The position numbers were made by a program, and so were the translations under genes. From Lindgomyces ingoldianus (taxonomy: Eukaryota; Ascomycota; Dothideomycetes; Pleosporales; Lindgomycetaceae): 64,000 nt of DNA. Below the pieces are notes generated by a model. It was given only the letters and a program-made list of their open reading frames with translations, had not been told where the DNA came from and ran no database searches. The stretch spans positions 176,892 through 240,891 of the forward strand of contig NW_022985166.1 in NCBI RefSeq assembly GCF_010093535.1, written 5' to 3'. Below are positions 32,527-44,900 of the stretch, piece by piece. The number at the start of each line of letters is the position of its first letter. The stretch's first letter is position 1.

Positions 32527-32838
32527 ACGTACTTCACAGGCGAGTTGCTTACACACCTAAGTTGCTTACTTTTACTAAGACTTTACTAAACTACTCTTCC
32601 TACACTAATGCATTTCTAATAACACTACTTAGACATGCTAAAAGAATGTTAAATATAGCTTACACTTTAAGCTTTTAAATAAAACATAAAACTTTTAAAG
32701 AAATATGCTACAGCTATGTATAAAGTTTTTTAAAAGACAATAAATAACTATAGCGCTAGATAACCTTTACAAGCAAATTCTATAGCTAACTTATTAAGGC
32801 TAAGTAATAATAAAAAGTAGGTAATTATTAAAACTATA

Positions 32839-34166
32839 CAGTGCGAAGACAAAAGTCTGTTCCCGCAACGCGTAACCGAGAAACGCGACAAACACAACAC
32901 CATCTTTCTACTATTAATTGCGCAGCCACTATAAGGTCTTTTAGCAAGGAAATTTTACATAATTATTGCTAGAATGCTAAGTTATTAGTGCAGCAGCAGA
33001 AGTTAATTATTTTAAAGTCTAAGGCTAGCGTTTCTGCTGCAGAACTAGCAGAGGAATTCTCCTGCACAACGCGCTGCATTAACACTACAATTGCGCGCTA
33101 GAAAGCAACTAGCTGCAATCTTTTACGCTATTAATCTAGACACCCCTCTAAGCTATTGCGTTGTACTAAGCGCCTACTATTTTAAACAGCTTAAAAATAT
33201 CTAAAAATAGAGTACAAAATGCTGCTTAAAGAGACTAGCCTTACGCTACACATATCTACTAAGACTGCTTATTATACGCTTAAGAAGTTTAATCTTACTA
33301 ACTTTTGCTGTAAGCGTAGACCTAAGATTAACCGCGCCACAGCAGGCAGAAGGCGCGCGTGGGACAGAGCATAGCGGCGCTTTAACTAGAAAAGACAGAT
33401 AATGCGCTTCTCTAATAAGTGCTCTATTAAAAAAGGCTCTAGTACTAACTAGGAGTAGTGCTTTTGCTATCCTATAGAGAAGTAGAGGTATAAGATAATA
33501 GAGAAGCGTTCTACAGCTTAGCAGCTTGCGCAGATAGTGTGGGCGTCTATCTAGATTAATTACAGACAGAGGGTACATTAGAGCTCTCTTATAATTATAA
33601 AGAGAGACCCTGCTGCTCCCTACTATAGCTACTTAGCTAAGAGCTACATCTAAGCGCTTAAGGAAGGTCTCCTGCGTAACTACTAAAGAGGAGATCTATT
33701 CTAGCAGGATAACGCGCGCATACACACAGCAAGAGCAACGCGCGAATAGTTGCAGAGGCACTATATTAATGTTGTTAATTTCCCCCCCTACTCTCTAAAC
33801 CTTAACCCTATTAAACATATATAGTAGGCGCTAAAAAGGACACTTTATAGGCTGCACCCTAAAATAGCTATAATAGGCAACTCTGCAGAGAAGTAGGATT
33901 AGTTCTGTGCAGCATTAAAGAAGGCGTGGCAGAAAATACCTAATTCTCTAATTAAGAAGCTTATCTTTTTAATGCTGCGCTATCTATAGGCTCTGCAACA
34001 AGCGCATAGCTACTAGACAAAGTATTAGGATAATGTAATTAAAATAAGCTATTAATTATGCTTGTGCAACTATTTAGGGTGGCTATATAATTAATTAAAT
34101 AGAGGGGGCAGATGTTTAATAGGGCTCGCTAAATGCTGCCCGGAACAGACTTTTGTCCTAGTACTG
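32839..34166 (+). mobile_element. Tc1/mariner element with transposase relic
   Basis: 1328 bp, flanked by TA (32837-32838 and 34167-34168). The terminal repeats are CAGTGCGAAGACAAAAGTCT and, inverted from the right, CAGTACTAGGACAAAAGTCT. The plus-strand relic reads an N-terminal helix-turn-helix piece (AAELAEEFSCTTRCINT near 33030-33080), then *QDNARIHTARATRE at about 33700-33750, FPPYSLNLNPIKHI at 33780-33820 (the NPIE motif, Glu changed to Lys) and NSLIKKLIF near 33945. Only moderate RIP; CG-rich patches survive. The minus-strand frame at 33246-33578 is a shadow. Confidence 0.85.
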
Positions 34167-34825
34167 TACTTAAGCTAGATGCGTAAGGATTTTCCCTTTA
34201 AATAGCATTTATAGCATTTATAGCTAATTCTTTACATGCTAAGTGTAATCTAGCCTATATTAGCATAAACTAGCCTAGTATGTTTAGAAAGTGTTATCTA
34301 AAGCTTAAAGTAACATTTAAGTATAGTATAACTATAAAAAAGCTTTTTATAAAAGTTCTAAAGTAATTTAGAGTAATTTTAGCCTTATAAAGAATATTAA
34401 AGCTAAGTATAGTATCTAGAATAATAACATGTATAACTTTAGTAAAATAGGCTTTATTATAAGCTAAATATTTATTAACTATACTTATACTTAAAACTTT
34501 ACTTTAAGCTTTAAATAACAATTTATAAACATAGTAGGCTAGTTTATGCTAACATAGCCTAGATTACAATTAGCGCGTAAAAAATTAGCTATATTAGCTA
34601 TAAATGCTATCTAAAGAGAAAATCCTTATGTATATAGCTAAGTATAGTCTTAATGATTACCTACTTTTTATTATTACCTAGCTTTTATAAGTTAGCTATA
34701 AAATTAGCTTATAAAGGTTGTCTAGTGCTATAGTTATTTATTATTTTTTTTTAAAAAACTCTATATATAGCTGTAGCATGTTTCTTTAAAAGTTTTATGT
34801 TTTATTTAAAAGCTTAGAGTGTAAG

Positions 34826-35033
34826 TGTGAAGCTATGTGGAGCACGAAAGACATGAGGAACTGGATTGTATTGCTAAAGGAGGGCAACTACGGGTTTATA
34901 TAGTACTAGATGAACCCATCATGTGACTTAAGGCCACCAATAGCTTTAGGCTGCAGCAGGTGGCATTGCTAGGCAGCAGTACGCCAACGGAGTGTTGGTG
35001 GCTAGCGCATGGAGAGCTCCGTAACTGCAAACA
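34826..35033. mobile_element. solo LTR, family LTR-I, unmutated
   Basis: 208 bp, TGTGAAGCTATGTGG...CTGCAAACA, with a perfect 5-bp duplication gtaag (34821-34825 and 35034-35038). A TTTATATAG box is at 34895-34903. Ordinary GC content inside an AT-rich foldback arm, so a late insertion. No other copy in the window. Confidence 0.75.
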
Positions 35034-35171
35034 GTAAGCTATATCTAACATTCTTTTAGCATGTTTAAGTAGTGTTATTAGAAATGCATTAGTATAGAAA
35101 GAGTAGTTTAGTAGAGTCTTAGTAAAAGTAAGTAACTTAGGTGTGTAAGCAACTTGCCTGTAAAGTACGTT

Positions 35172-37628
35172 TGTTAGATTGAAGCACTGTTTCTAGGCTT
35201 CCTAAGATGAATGATGGGTTTTGGATATGATGTATGGGATGATGATTTATTGTATTGATTGATCGATTTTTTTGTCTACTCTGTTCGTGTTGCTCGGCTT
35301 TGTTTTCCTGTCCGAGTCCCTTGCGCACTAGCCCTATGCGCGACTAGCTTGCAACATGCTGCAATTTGTTGCAAAATATTGCAAAATGCTGCAACATGCA
35401 GCAATTTGCAGCAACATACTGTTTAAGCTTATTGCTTGTACTATGTAGCAGCTTTTGTCCAGCGTTCCTCCTGTCTTGACAGTAGGTGCGCATATCCGAC
35501 ACACCCCCTTAGCTTAGACATGCTTTAAGCTGGTTCCTAATTGCGCAACCTTAGTATGCTTCTAGGGCTTCTATTCTTGCTTTAATTTCTTCTATATCTG
35601 CTTCCTAACTAACTATCCTCTCCCTAACGTTAACTAGCTGAATTTGCTAAAGAAAGCTTAGCTATTTGCTAGCTAGAAGCGCTTTAGTAAGTCTATCTGC
35701 AAGCATCTTACTAGAGGGGACATAGACAACTTTAATTATTTGTTAAAAGACTTCCTGTTAGAGCTAGTAGTTATAGATGTTAACATGTTAGAGCTTAGTT
35801 TAAAGTTAAGATATCTTTTTGTTTACTAGTTAGGTTATCTGCTTGTTATTGCACTAAATTATAATAGTTAAATTAAGCAGCTTAACCTATAGTTTATTAA
35901 AAAGCATTTTTATAAATATAGCTTTCTTAGCAACTTAGAACAGTGTAAGTAATTCTGCTTTTATTATTAATGTTGTAACTGTATTTTATTTGTTTACTTA
36001 CTATGTAATCTATCTACTAAATAGTTAAATAATATAGTCCTAAAAGCTTTTTTTATTTACTGTATTATCTATAAATAACGCATTACTTGCTACTATAAGG
36101 TAGTCTTCTTCTTTTAATTAGAGTGTGTATGTCTGTGTTGCATATAGGTACAGAATAACTTAATTAGCTACATCCTAATAGTTAGATGCAGGATTTGTAA
36201 GAAACTGTGTAAGGTGTAATGTAGTAAAAGTAATGTCTAGTCTTATAGTAACTGCTATAAAGAGCAAAGATCTAATCTTCTGCTAATATTAATATACTTT
36301 TAATAGAGTTGCAAAACTAAATTATAGTATAAGTTTAATTCTACTTATAGGTGTAGCATGCTGCTAGTTCTTTCTATTAGCTAGCCTAGCTATCTTATTA
36401 ATATATAAGGCTTATAATAGCTAAATTATTTATTACTATTAATTTTTAATAATCTTAACTTCTAAAAACTATTGTAGGTTCTTACCTTTTCTTAAGGTAT
36501 ACTTCTCTTATAACTAGCCTACTACATGCTGTATATCTACTTTAAAGCTTTTTTTTATACATAATAATAAAGTTATCTACATAAAAAAAATATTCTAGCT
36601 TTAGTTATATAGTAGGGTTTATATAAAATAGCTAAAAACCTAAGGCCTTTAAAAGTTGTTATAAAATAGTGTTACTAGAGTTAAAAAAAGTTTATAAGCT
36701 ATATAGTACTTTTCAAAGCTTTAGTATTTTACCTAGTTTCTAATAGCCTTTTAGCATCTACATGTAGATATTGTAGTTAATTACTACATGTATAAACATG
36801 TTAGTTATGTTATATTATTTAAGCTTTAAGTTAAAGCGTGTAGATATTACTATTAGCATTTAAAATAAGTGTCTTGCTAGGGTAGCAGCGTAGGTATTTT
36901 ATATAGTAATATTATTTTATTAATTACTATAGACTACTAGTTACACTTTACATCTTTATAATCTATAGTGCTTATTAAGCTTATAGGTGTACACCTACAT
37001 ATAATCTAAAATCTGCTATTTAGCTGCCTTAATTAGCTTTATCTAGACCTCTGTCTAGGATTTTATTATCTAATAATTATCTAGGTGTGTTTTTTCTACT
37101 ACCTTAAACATTTTATATAGAGGGTGCTTTTTTAGTTACTTTTAAGTTAATAGTAAAAATAGCAGCTAGCTTTTATAAAGTGTTTTTTTTAAATAGCATT
37201 TTTATTAATGCTGCTTTATCTAGTGTTTTACTACTATGCTTTTCTACACTTTTAAATTTTATACTAGCTATAAAGGCTACAGCTTATAGTATAGTCTTTA
37301 AAGACTTTATTTAGCTTAGCTTTAGTGCAGCTTTAGCTATTAACTACACAAGTAATGCTATAAGTAGCAGAGTATTTAAAGAAGATAAATAGTTATCTCT
37401 AATTTTTCTTTCTTAATAGTAGCCTAGTAGGTCTACTTTATTAAAATTTAATGTATTATCTATAGTGTTATCTTTATAAAATAACTTTATCTTTAGCTAA
37501 TAACTAAGTGTTAGAAGCTTAATTATTTTAATATATATAGTAATTTTTTTATAATGTTATGCATAAAGTTATTTATTAAGTCTTTAGGCTTACTACTAAA
37601 GATTAAGTATTTATTAAAGATAATATTA
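35172..37628 (-). pseudogene. Copia relic with 3' LTR (family LTR-B), minus strand
   Basis: LTR at 35172-35501 (330 bp, TGTTAGATTG...ATATCCGACA). The bases right of it (caccccctta) read as a purine tract taagggggtg on the minus strand in front of TGTCGGATATG, so this is a 3' LTR. Further right on the minus strand lie the RNase H end motif KMLADRLTKALLA (about 35680-35720), typical of Copia, and the reverse transcriptase core YVDNFIIM (about 36555-36580; YVDD with Asp changed to Asn). More degraded RT lies to about 37400. The 5' part is lost or unrecognisable, and the relic ends at a solo LTR. No target duplication was found. Confidence 0.65.
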
Positions 37629-37829
37629 TGTAAAGATAGGATGGTAAGTAGCACAGATAGCACTAAGAGCAAGCTTTTAGAGAAAGATAGAAGTGTATTG
37701 TAAGAGAGACAAATTGCTGCTAAGCTTTGCTTGTTAGAATTTATGCTTATATACAAAGCACAGGTTATACAACCTCTAAACAGGTTAGGTGAGGCTATAC
37801 TAGCCTGTTCTAGGACATCCGGCCTTACA
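37629..37829 (-). mobile_element. solo LTR, family LTR-G, RIP-damaged and reversed
   Basis: 201 bp. Its reverse complement aligns with 21258-21438: it ends GACATCCGGCCTTACA and begins TGTAAAGATAGGATGG. It shows many G-to-A and C-to-T differences from that intact copy, and about 20 extra bases near 37770. No clear target duplication. The minus-strand frame at 37523-37756 overlaps it and is not a gene. Confidence 0.65.
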
Positions 37830-40011
37830 TTATCCCCTCTTATAGTAGTTCTATAACTTAGAGGATAGAACAGATAACAATAGGCCTAAGTAGCATAAGA
37901 GAGTGTTATGTAATGCTCTAAAAACTTACTTCTACCTATTATAGTTAATTTTATATAAGTTTATTTAAAAATAACCTAGAGTTATTAAGTAAAGGTAAAG
38001 TAAAAGTATAAAGTAAAAGGAAAGGTAAAATAGCAGTATATTTTACGCTAATAGAGTAGCAGTTAGGACAGTATATATAGGGTCTAACTGTTCTAGAAAT
38101 CTATCTCCTTTACACCTTTACCCTCTCTACAGCTTAGAATTTAGAAGATTTTAAACTTTTTAAGGTAAGTATATTCTAAGCTACTCTAGTGTAATCTAGC
38201 GCAAAGGGGTGCTAACAAGCTTTAATAGTTCTATTTTACCTTACTTGCGCCTACTTGTTGCCTAATCTACTCTTAGCTTTTTCTCTTATGCTTAACTTTA
38301 CTTAATAACTCTAAAATAAACTTTTTTAGCCTACTTTGTTGCAATCTAGCTATAGTTTTTTTTTTTAAAAAAGATTAATTAGCTTCTACTAACATAAACT
38401 TACACTCTAATAACTTTTATATTTAATACATTAATAAAATTTCCTACAAAGGCATTATAGATAAAAGTAGTAGCTGTTATATGCTTATAAATAATAAGTT
38501 ATGTTATAGCATAAAAGAAAAAAGAATTAAGTATACTAAGTGTGCTTATTACCTTAAATCTAGTAAAAAGTGCTTTAGAGTGTGTATTCTAGCTCCTTCT
38601 AGCGTATTTACGCGCAGTCTGTCTAGGCTAACTCTAGATAGCTCTCTATTACTTTTAAACCTAAACAATGGGCTTTTAAGAACGCTATGCTTAACATTTT
38701 AGCCTCTATTAATCTACTTAACTTTACTTAGTTAGTGTAGGCTAATATAATAGTTATGTTATAAGTAAACACTATTATTTAGTTTTTTTAAGTGTAAGTC
38801 TTCCTGTTGCAGCATAATCTAGCTTAATTAGCCCTATTCTAGCTCTTAATAGTTTATAGTAAAAACAAAATCCTGTACAACAACTATCTATACGCGCACA
38901 GTAGCGCTATAGGTAAAATTGCTAAAACTAGAGTTGTTTTTAAGAAGCGCGCCTACTCTAAAGCTAATATTACTAAAAAAAGAGAAAAAAAAGCGTAAGG
39001 CGCTTAAGAAGGACTCTAATAAAAATAAAGCTGTAATAACTCTATCTAAGAAAGTAAGTGTATACTATTTTTAACTATTCTAGCGCTAACTAGCATAATA
39101 AAAGAAATATAGTGTTAAAAGTGTTTATGTTACTAAAGCTAAGCAATATTATTATATTAATGCTGCTAAAGCTGCTAATGTAATCTACTACATTTTTAAA
39201 AAGCATAATAAAGCTAATAATATTAAAAATAAGGCTAGTTAGAATTAAACCTTAGCTAAAAAAAAGTAGCTAACTAGGTATAATAAAAAATATCCTAATA
39301 GTTATTTTACTATTGCAAATTTACTTACAGAGGACCTTAATGTCTAATCTAGGGCCCTAATAGCACAATCTAGTGTAATCTAGCGCATTCTATAGTAAAA
39401 ATAGTTAAGAATGCATAGTATAGTGTAGTTTTAGGTTCTTTAGCTTAAGCTTCTTTCTTTTTTTCTTAATAAAGTTAAATACCTTTACATTATGTCTCTT
39501 AAACTTAAAGTATAACTATTTTAGTAGTAATAAATTAATATACTTTTAGCTTTCTTACTTTACAGCTTTTTTATTTTAAAAATTCTAGAATGTCTTACTA
39601 GACTTAAACTCTGCTTTTTTCTTACTAGTATAGGTTATTCTAGGCTAGAATGTTTGTTTCTTTTATATAATAGATTTCTCTAGGTTAAAATAACCCTCTT
39701 CTTAACTCTAGTAAGCTATTCTATGCTAGAATAGCTTTACTTAGTCTAAATAAGAAATCTTAGGTCTAAATAGACTATGTTGTCTTTTTATTCTTATAGC
39801 GCTATTAAACACCTCTTATTAAAAAAACCTTAAGCAAAAAAAAAAATAAAGTAAAGGTAGCTATACTTAATTTATTAAGTTACTTTCTTTTTTTTAAGAA
39901 GTTTAACTTAAACTAGCATAATTTAATTTTTTACTATATATTTTTCTACTTTTTTAAAACACTTTTAATGCGTTTAAGCTAATGTTAGGTCTAAGTTCTT
40001 ATAAGTTTTTC
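37830..40011. other. unassigned AT-rich relic region with a small Cys-containing ORF
   Basis: No terminal repeats or pol motifs recognised. The plus strand has an open 73-codon frame at 38481-38702 (KYTKCAYYLKSSKKCFRV, FTRSLSRLTLDSSLLLL). A related-looking frame at 38990-39350 includes AAKAANVIYYIFKKHNKANN and YFTIANLLTEDLNV. These could be the remains of one accessory or transposon protein. Around 39590-39780, GGCTAGAATG/TGCTAGAATAG-type short repeats occur. Function and origin are unknown; the coding call is weak. Confidence 0.3.
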
Positions 40012-41655
40012 TGTCCGAATAGCAGTATTTAGATACGCGGTTGGGCGTCACGTGACATAGTCTTGTGTCATGGTTGTACGCACAGACAGATAAAATACCC
40101 TTTCCTTTGCACAGACTTAGAAAAACAAGAATTAACACTAGTTACCTGCAACCCCCCCCCTGCGCAATGTGTACACTGTGCAAACCTCTTTGCTTTGCAT
40201 AGCTAGCATAGAGTCTATTTAACACTAATTAGTAGTTTAAATGCTGTAAGATAGAAAGCTTTTTTTATACCTTTTTATTTAAAAAATTATGTATAAGAGG
40301 AATTCTTTCTTTTACTAATTTAACTATAAATTAGCAAGAGTAAAGATAGAGTCTAATTTATGTGCAAGTAGCTATAAATCTCTGTTTAGTTACTTAACAA
40401 AGAGTAAGAAACCTGTCTGTACAATACTATTTAAAAGTATTATAGAAATAGTAGTGCTTATTTAATGCTAGAAGGTCTGTTTTATCTTTTTACACAAAGC
40501 TGTTTAGAGGCAGTGTATAACAAGAAGTAAGACAGTGCGCAACAACGCATAACTAACTACTATAGAGCAATAAGCAACGCTAGCTCCATCTATAACTAGC
40601 TAACATAATGTATTAACATATAACTAATACATACCTTTTATAGGCATCTTAGTAAAGACCCTAGCAGAGTAGACAAACATTAAGAATTAAGTAGATAAGA
40701 TTAAACTATTAAATAACACACTTAAAAAAAAGCTTAATTTATACATAGCTAACTTAATTATAGAACTCTACACATTAAGCGCAATAGATGTACATACACT
40801 TAAGAACTTTTAAGATAATTTTATAAAGTAAAAGCTTATATACTTTAAAGATCTTAGCTAACTGTTTCTATAAAAACTAATTACTACTTTACAGAATAAA
40901 GGCATTAGTTTTAAAAAGAATAAAATAGAAGCTATTACACTATATAAACTTATAAAAAAAGAACACACTTTTACTATTTTATTAGACTATTATACTAAAC
41001 TATTACTACTAGCGTTAGTTTTAACGCTATAGAGGATGTCTCTATATAAATTACCTGCAGACTTAATACTTTCTCTGTAATTAGTACAACTACCTTGCAA
41101 TAGCTTACTGTACAAGAGCACAACTAGGCAGCTACATATTCCTGTAGCCACAGCTCTGCATAAGATTCCCTAAAGCTTATACTTACTATATATAATTTAA
41201 TTACTGTACAATCTATACTAACTTTTACTTATATAAGATATTACAGCAGAGAACCTTATGCCTAAGAAAGTTGTATAATTCTAGAAGGCATAGAAAAAGG
41301 AGAACAACTACATAAGGCAACTGTATAATATTCTAGCTAATAAGGCTATAGTATTTATTAAGCTCTACTAACGCCTTGCTATTTATAAGGCCTTATATAT
41401 ACGCATCTTCTTTAATATCTTTAAAGGCTGTGCACACATGTTCTACCTTTACAATATTAGCCCTAGGAAGATATAAAGGGTCCTATATAAATAGCTTAGT
41501 AATTACTTTAATACTAACATAAATTATAACTAGTATTAGACAAATTAGATAATAATAAGCTTTACATAAATTAAGTAAAAAAACTTTATAAAAACTTTAT
41601 ATAAAGCTTTTAAAGCTATAATTAATAAACTTACTCTTACATAAAAAGCTTTTAG
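40012..41655 (+). mobile_element. Copia-2: 5' LTR and gag relic, interrupted by Copia-1
   Basis: LTR at 40012-40224 (213 bp, TGTCCGAATAG...TATTTAACA), close to the partial LTR at 63861. Gag-like frames at 40640-41650 include CAHMFYLYNISPRK near 41430-41465. They match the gag part of Copia-1 (42300-43340) with TAA/TAG changes. The sequence stops at the tttag duplication of Copia-1 and resumes at 47544-47655 (ATAAGCATGCTAAGAATAAC, matching 43380-43400). Confidence 0.7.
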
Positions 41656-41907
41656 TGTCCGAATAGTGATATTTGGGCGCCTGGTTGATAGTCACGTGGC
41701 TCGGATGCGCCCAGATCCCTGTGCACAGAGATCCGTGCGCAGAGTTTAGGACTATATCAACCCCTTTCCTTTGTACAATAGAAACAAGAAGAAGCAATTA
41801 ACACTAGTTACCTAACACCCCTGTGCAATGTTTACACTGTGCAAACCTCTCTGTCTTGTACGCATTTGCTAACACTAAGTGCTAGCTAGCAGAGAGTCTA
41901 TTTAACA
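41656..41907 (+). repeat. 5' LTR of Copia-1
   Basis: 252 bp, TGTCCGAATAGTGATATTTG to ATTTAACA. The left half is intact while the right half shows C-to-T changes relative to the 3' LTR. The ORF track frame on its minus strand is not a gene. Confidence 0.85.
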
Positions 41908-44900
41908 CTAATTAGTAGTTTAAATACTATAAAAGAGAAAGCTTTTCTTATACCTTTTTATTTAAAGGTTTATGTATAAAAAGAATCCTTTTCTTTACTA
42001 CTTTAACTATAAATTAGTAAGAGTAAAGATAGAGTTTAATTTATGTATAAGTAGCTATAAATCTCTATTTAGTTACCTAAGTAAAAGTAAGAAACCTGTC
42101 TGTATAATACTATTTAGAGATATTATACAAATAGTAGTGCTTATTTAACGCTAGAAGGTCTGTTTTATCTTTTTACATAAGGCTGTTTAGAGGCAGCATA
42201 CAACAAGAAGTAAGACAGCGCGCAATAACGCATAATTAACTACTATAAAGCAACAAGTAACGCTAGCTCTATTTATAACTAGCTAACATAATGTATTAAC
42301 ATACAACTAATACATACCTTTTGTAGGCATCTTAGCAAAGACCTTAGCAGAGCAGATAAACATTAAAAATTAAGTAGATAAGATTAAACTATTAAATAAC
42401 ACACTTAAGAAGAAGCTTAATTTATACACAGCTAACTTAATTATAAAACTCTGCGCGTTAAGCATAATAGATGTATGTACACTTAAGAACTTTTAGAACA
42501 ACTTTATAAAGTAGGAGCTTATACACTTTAAAGATCTTAGCTAACTATTTCTATAAAAACTAATTACTACTCTATAGAATAAAGGCATTAGCTTTAAAAA
42601 AGACATAATAAAGGCTACTACACTATATAAACTTATAAAAAGAGAACATATGTTTACTGTCCTACTAGAGCATTATATAAAACTATTACTACTATTACTA
42701 GTTTTAACGCAATAGAGAATGTCTCTATATAAATTACTTATAGACCTAATACTTTCTCTGTAATTAGTACAACTACCTTGCAATAGCTTACTGTACAAGA
42801 GCATAACTAGGTAGCTACATATTCCTGTAGCCACAGCTCTGCATAAGATTCTCTAAAGCTTGTACCTACTGCATATAATTTAATTACTGTACAATCTATA
42901 CTAACTTCTACCTACATAAGATATTACAGTAGAGAACCTTACACCTAAGAAGGTTGTATAATTCTAGAAGGCATAAAGGAAGAAAAACAACTACATAAAG
43001 CAACTATATAATATCTTAGCTAACAAGGCTATAGTATTTATTAAGCTCTACTAACGCCTTACTATTCTTAAGGTATTATATATAAGCATCTTTTCTAATA
43101 TCTTTAAAGGGCGCGCACACATGTTCTACTTTTACAATATTAGTCTAGAATAATTATAGAAGTTACTATACAAGCAGCTTAGTAATTACTTTAATACTAA
43201 CATAAACTATAACTAGTATTAGACAGATTAGACAATAATAAGCTTTACATAAAGTAAGTAAAAAAACTTTATAAAAACTTTATATAAAGCTTTTAAAGCT
43301 ATAATTAATAAACTTACTTTTATATAAAAAGCTCTTAGTCTATAATTCTAAGGCAAGATACTGCTTTACACTACTATTATATAAGCATGCTAAGGGCAAC
43401 TTAAACTTAAATAAGTAATGTTCTTAATTAAGCCTATATATAAAGCACTGTATAGTAACCTCTATTTAGCACTTTAGGTTATAATTAATTAATAGAATAA
43501 TGCATTTATAAATAAATCTTAAAACATGTACTATACTAATAGGCAATATAGCTTACTATGTATATATAGCTATTAACAACATAGAAGAAGCTTAAGGGGA
43601 TATAAAAGATTATTTAGACTACAGTCCTCTACATAATTAAAGTAATGCTTTATCTGTTATAAGAAAAAATGTTAGTTAATAAATTATCTTTACATAAATT
43701 AATTTTATGCAAAACGCTAATATATCTTTTTATATAAAGAATTTTATAATAAGACACTAACATGTAAGAAAGTAAATATGTATATTTAAAAGTTTAAAAG
43801 TAAACTAGAGTAGAAGAAAAAAAAGTTGCATAATAATAACAACTTAAATAAAAAGAAAAGTAAGAAGATTATTAACTACCTTACTAATGCTACATTTCTC
43901 TACTACGCGACTGCAGAGGACATCTACAGCCTAGAACCTAAAGGATACGCAGAATAGTTTATCCTTAAAGATTAATACTATACAGTATACTAAGGTAAAC
44001 TATAGGATACTAGCGCAGTAAGGATCTCTACTGTAGGGAAGTTATAACTTAAAGCATACCTGCAAGAATTCTCTTATACAAAAATAAACTAAACACTAAA
44101 GAAGAAGAGTATTAGCTTTAAAGAATAAAGATTAATAGAATTAATTAGTACTATATAAATTACTAACCTAGTTAGTAACATAACATATTACATTCTAGAC
44201 ACCCTAACACTGTTCCTACTGTCTCTAGCAGACGTAGACTAAATAGGTGCGTACTTTAACAACGTGCAGAATGTAATTATATAAAGTAATAGAAATACTA
44301 TTCTAGTTATACAAAAATAAGGTTATCTATTCTTTAATATATAAAAAAAGGAATTAATGTCCTTTTTTACTAAACATAAACTTTAACAACTGTATAAAAA
44401 ATTTAGCTATTCTTATACAGAACAACTTCACATAATGCTTAAAAACACTAGACATAATGTTAATTCCTTTATACTTAAAAAGATTAAAAAGTTTTGCTAC
44501 ATATATTAGCTACATAACCTAGCACTATAAAGATTTAAGTTTATAATTAAAAATAATTTATACTTTAATTATAAGATAGTAATTAATATTATATAAATTA
44601 GTAACTAAGATGTACTATATGTAATTAACATAGATACATTATTCTAAGTAGTAACCTTTTTAAAATTAATGTCTGCACAAGATACCTAGAACGCGCTCTG
44701 TAAGTGTTAGATTAACACATACTAAGGCCTACTTAATTACATTGTACATAACTCTAGTACAAACTTTGCGTCTAAAGACTTCTAGAATTACGCAAAGATT
44801 GTAGGAGCAACATGTTAACAGATGCTAGTAGAGGCCTATTAGGCTCTAGGGAAGATTAAGCGCGCGCACACACCACTGCAACGTGCGTACAATATCCTCT

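Larger units (their letters stand above)
32527..35170. mobile_element. P1 foldback element copy d, holding a Tc1 element and a solo LTR
   Basis: The left end at 32527 is preceded by TA; the right end is AAAGTACGT at 35170. Total 2644 bp. Subtracting the Tc1 element with its TA (1330) and the solo LTR with its duplication (213) leaves 1101 bp, matching the other three copies. The right TA is missing because the Copia LTR begins one base further on. Confidence 0.8.

Noticed and set aside
33246..33578. 110-codon minus-strand frame
   Set aside because: Antisense to the Tc1 transposase relic; no recognised motif.
39590..39780. GCTAGAATA-type short repeats as a regulatory array
   Set aside because: Irregular spacing and low complexity; AT-rich DNA gives such matches by chance.
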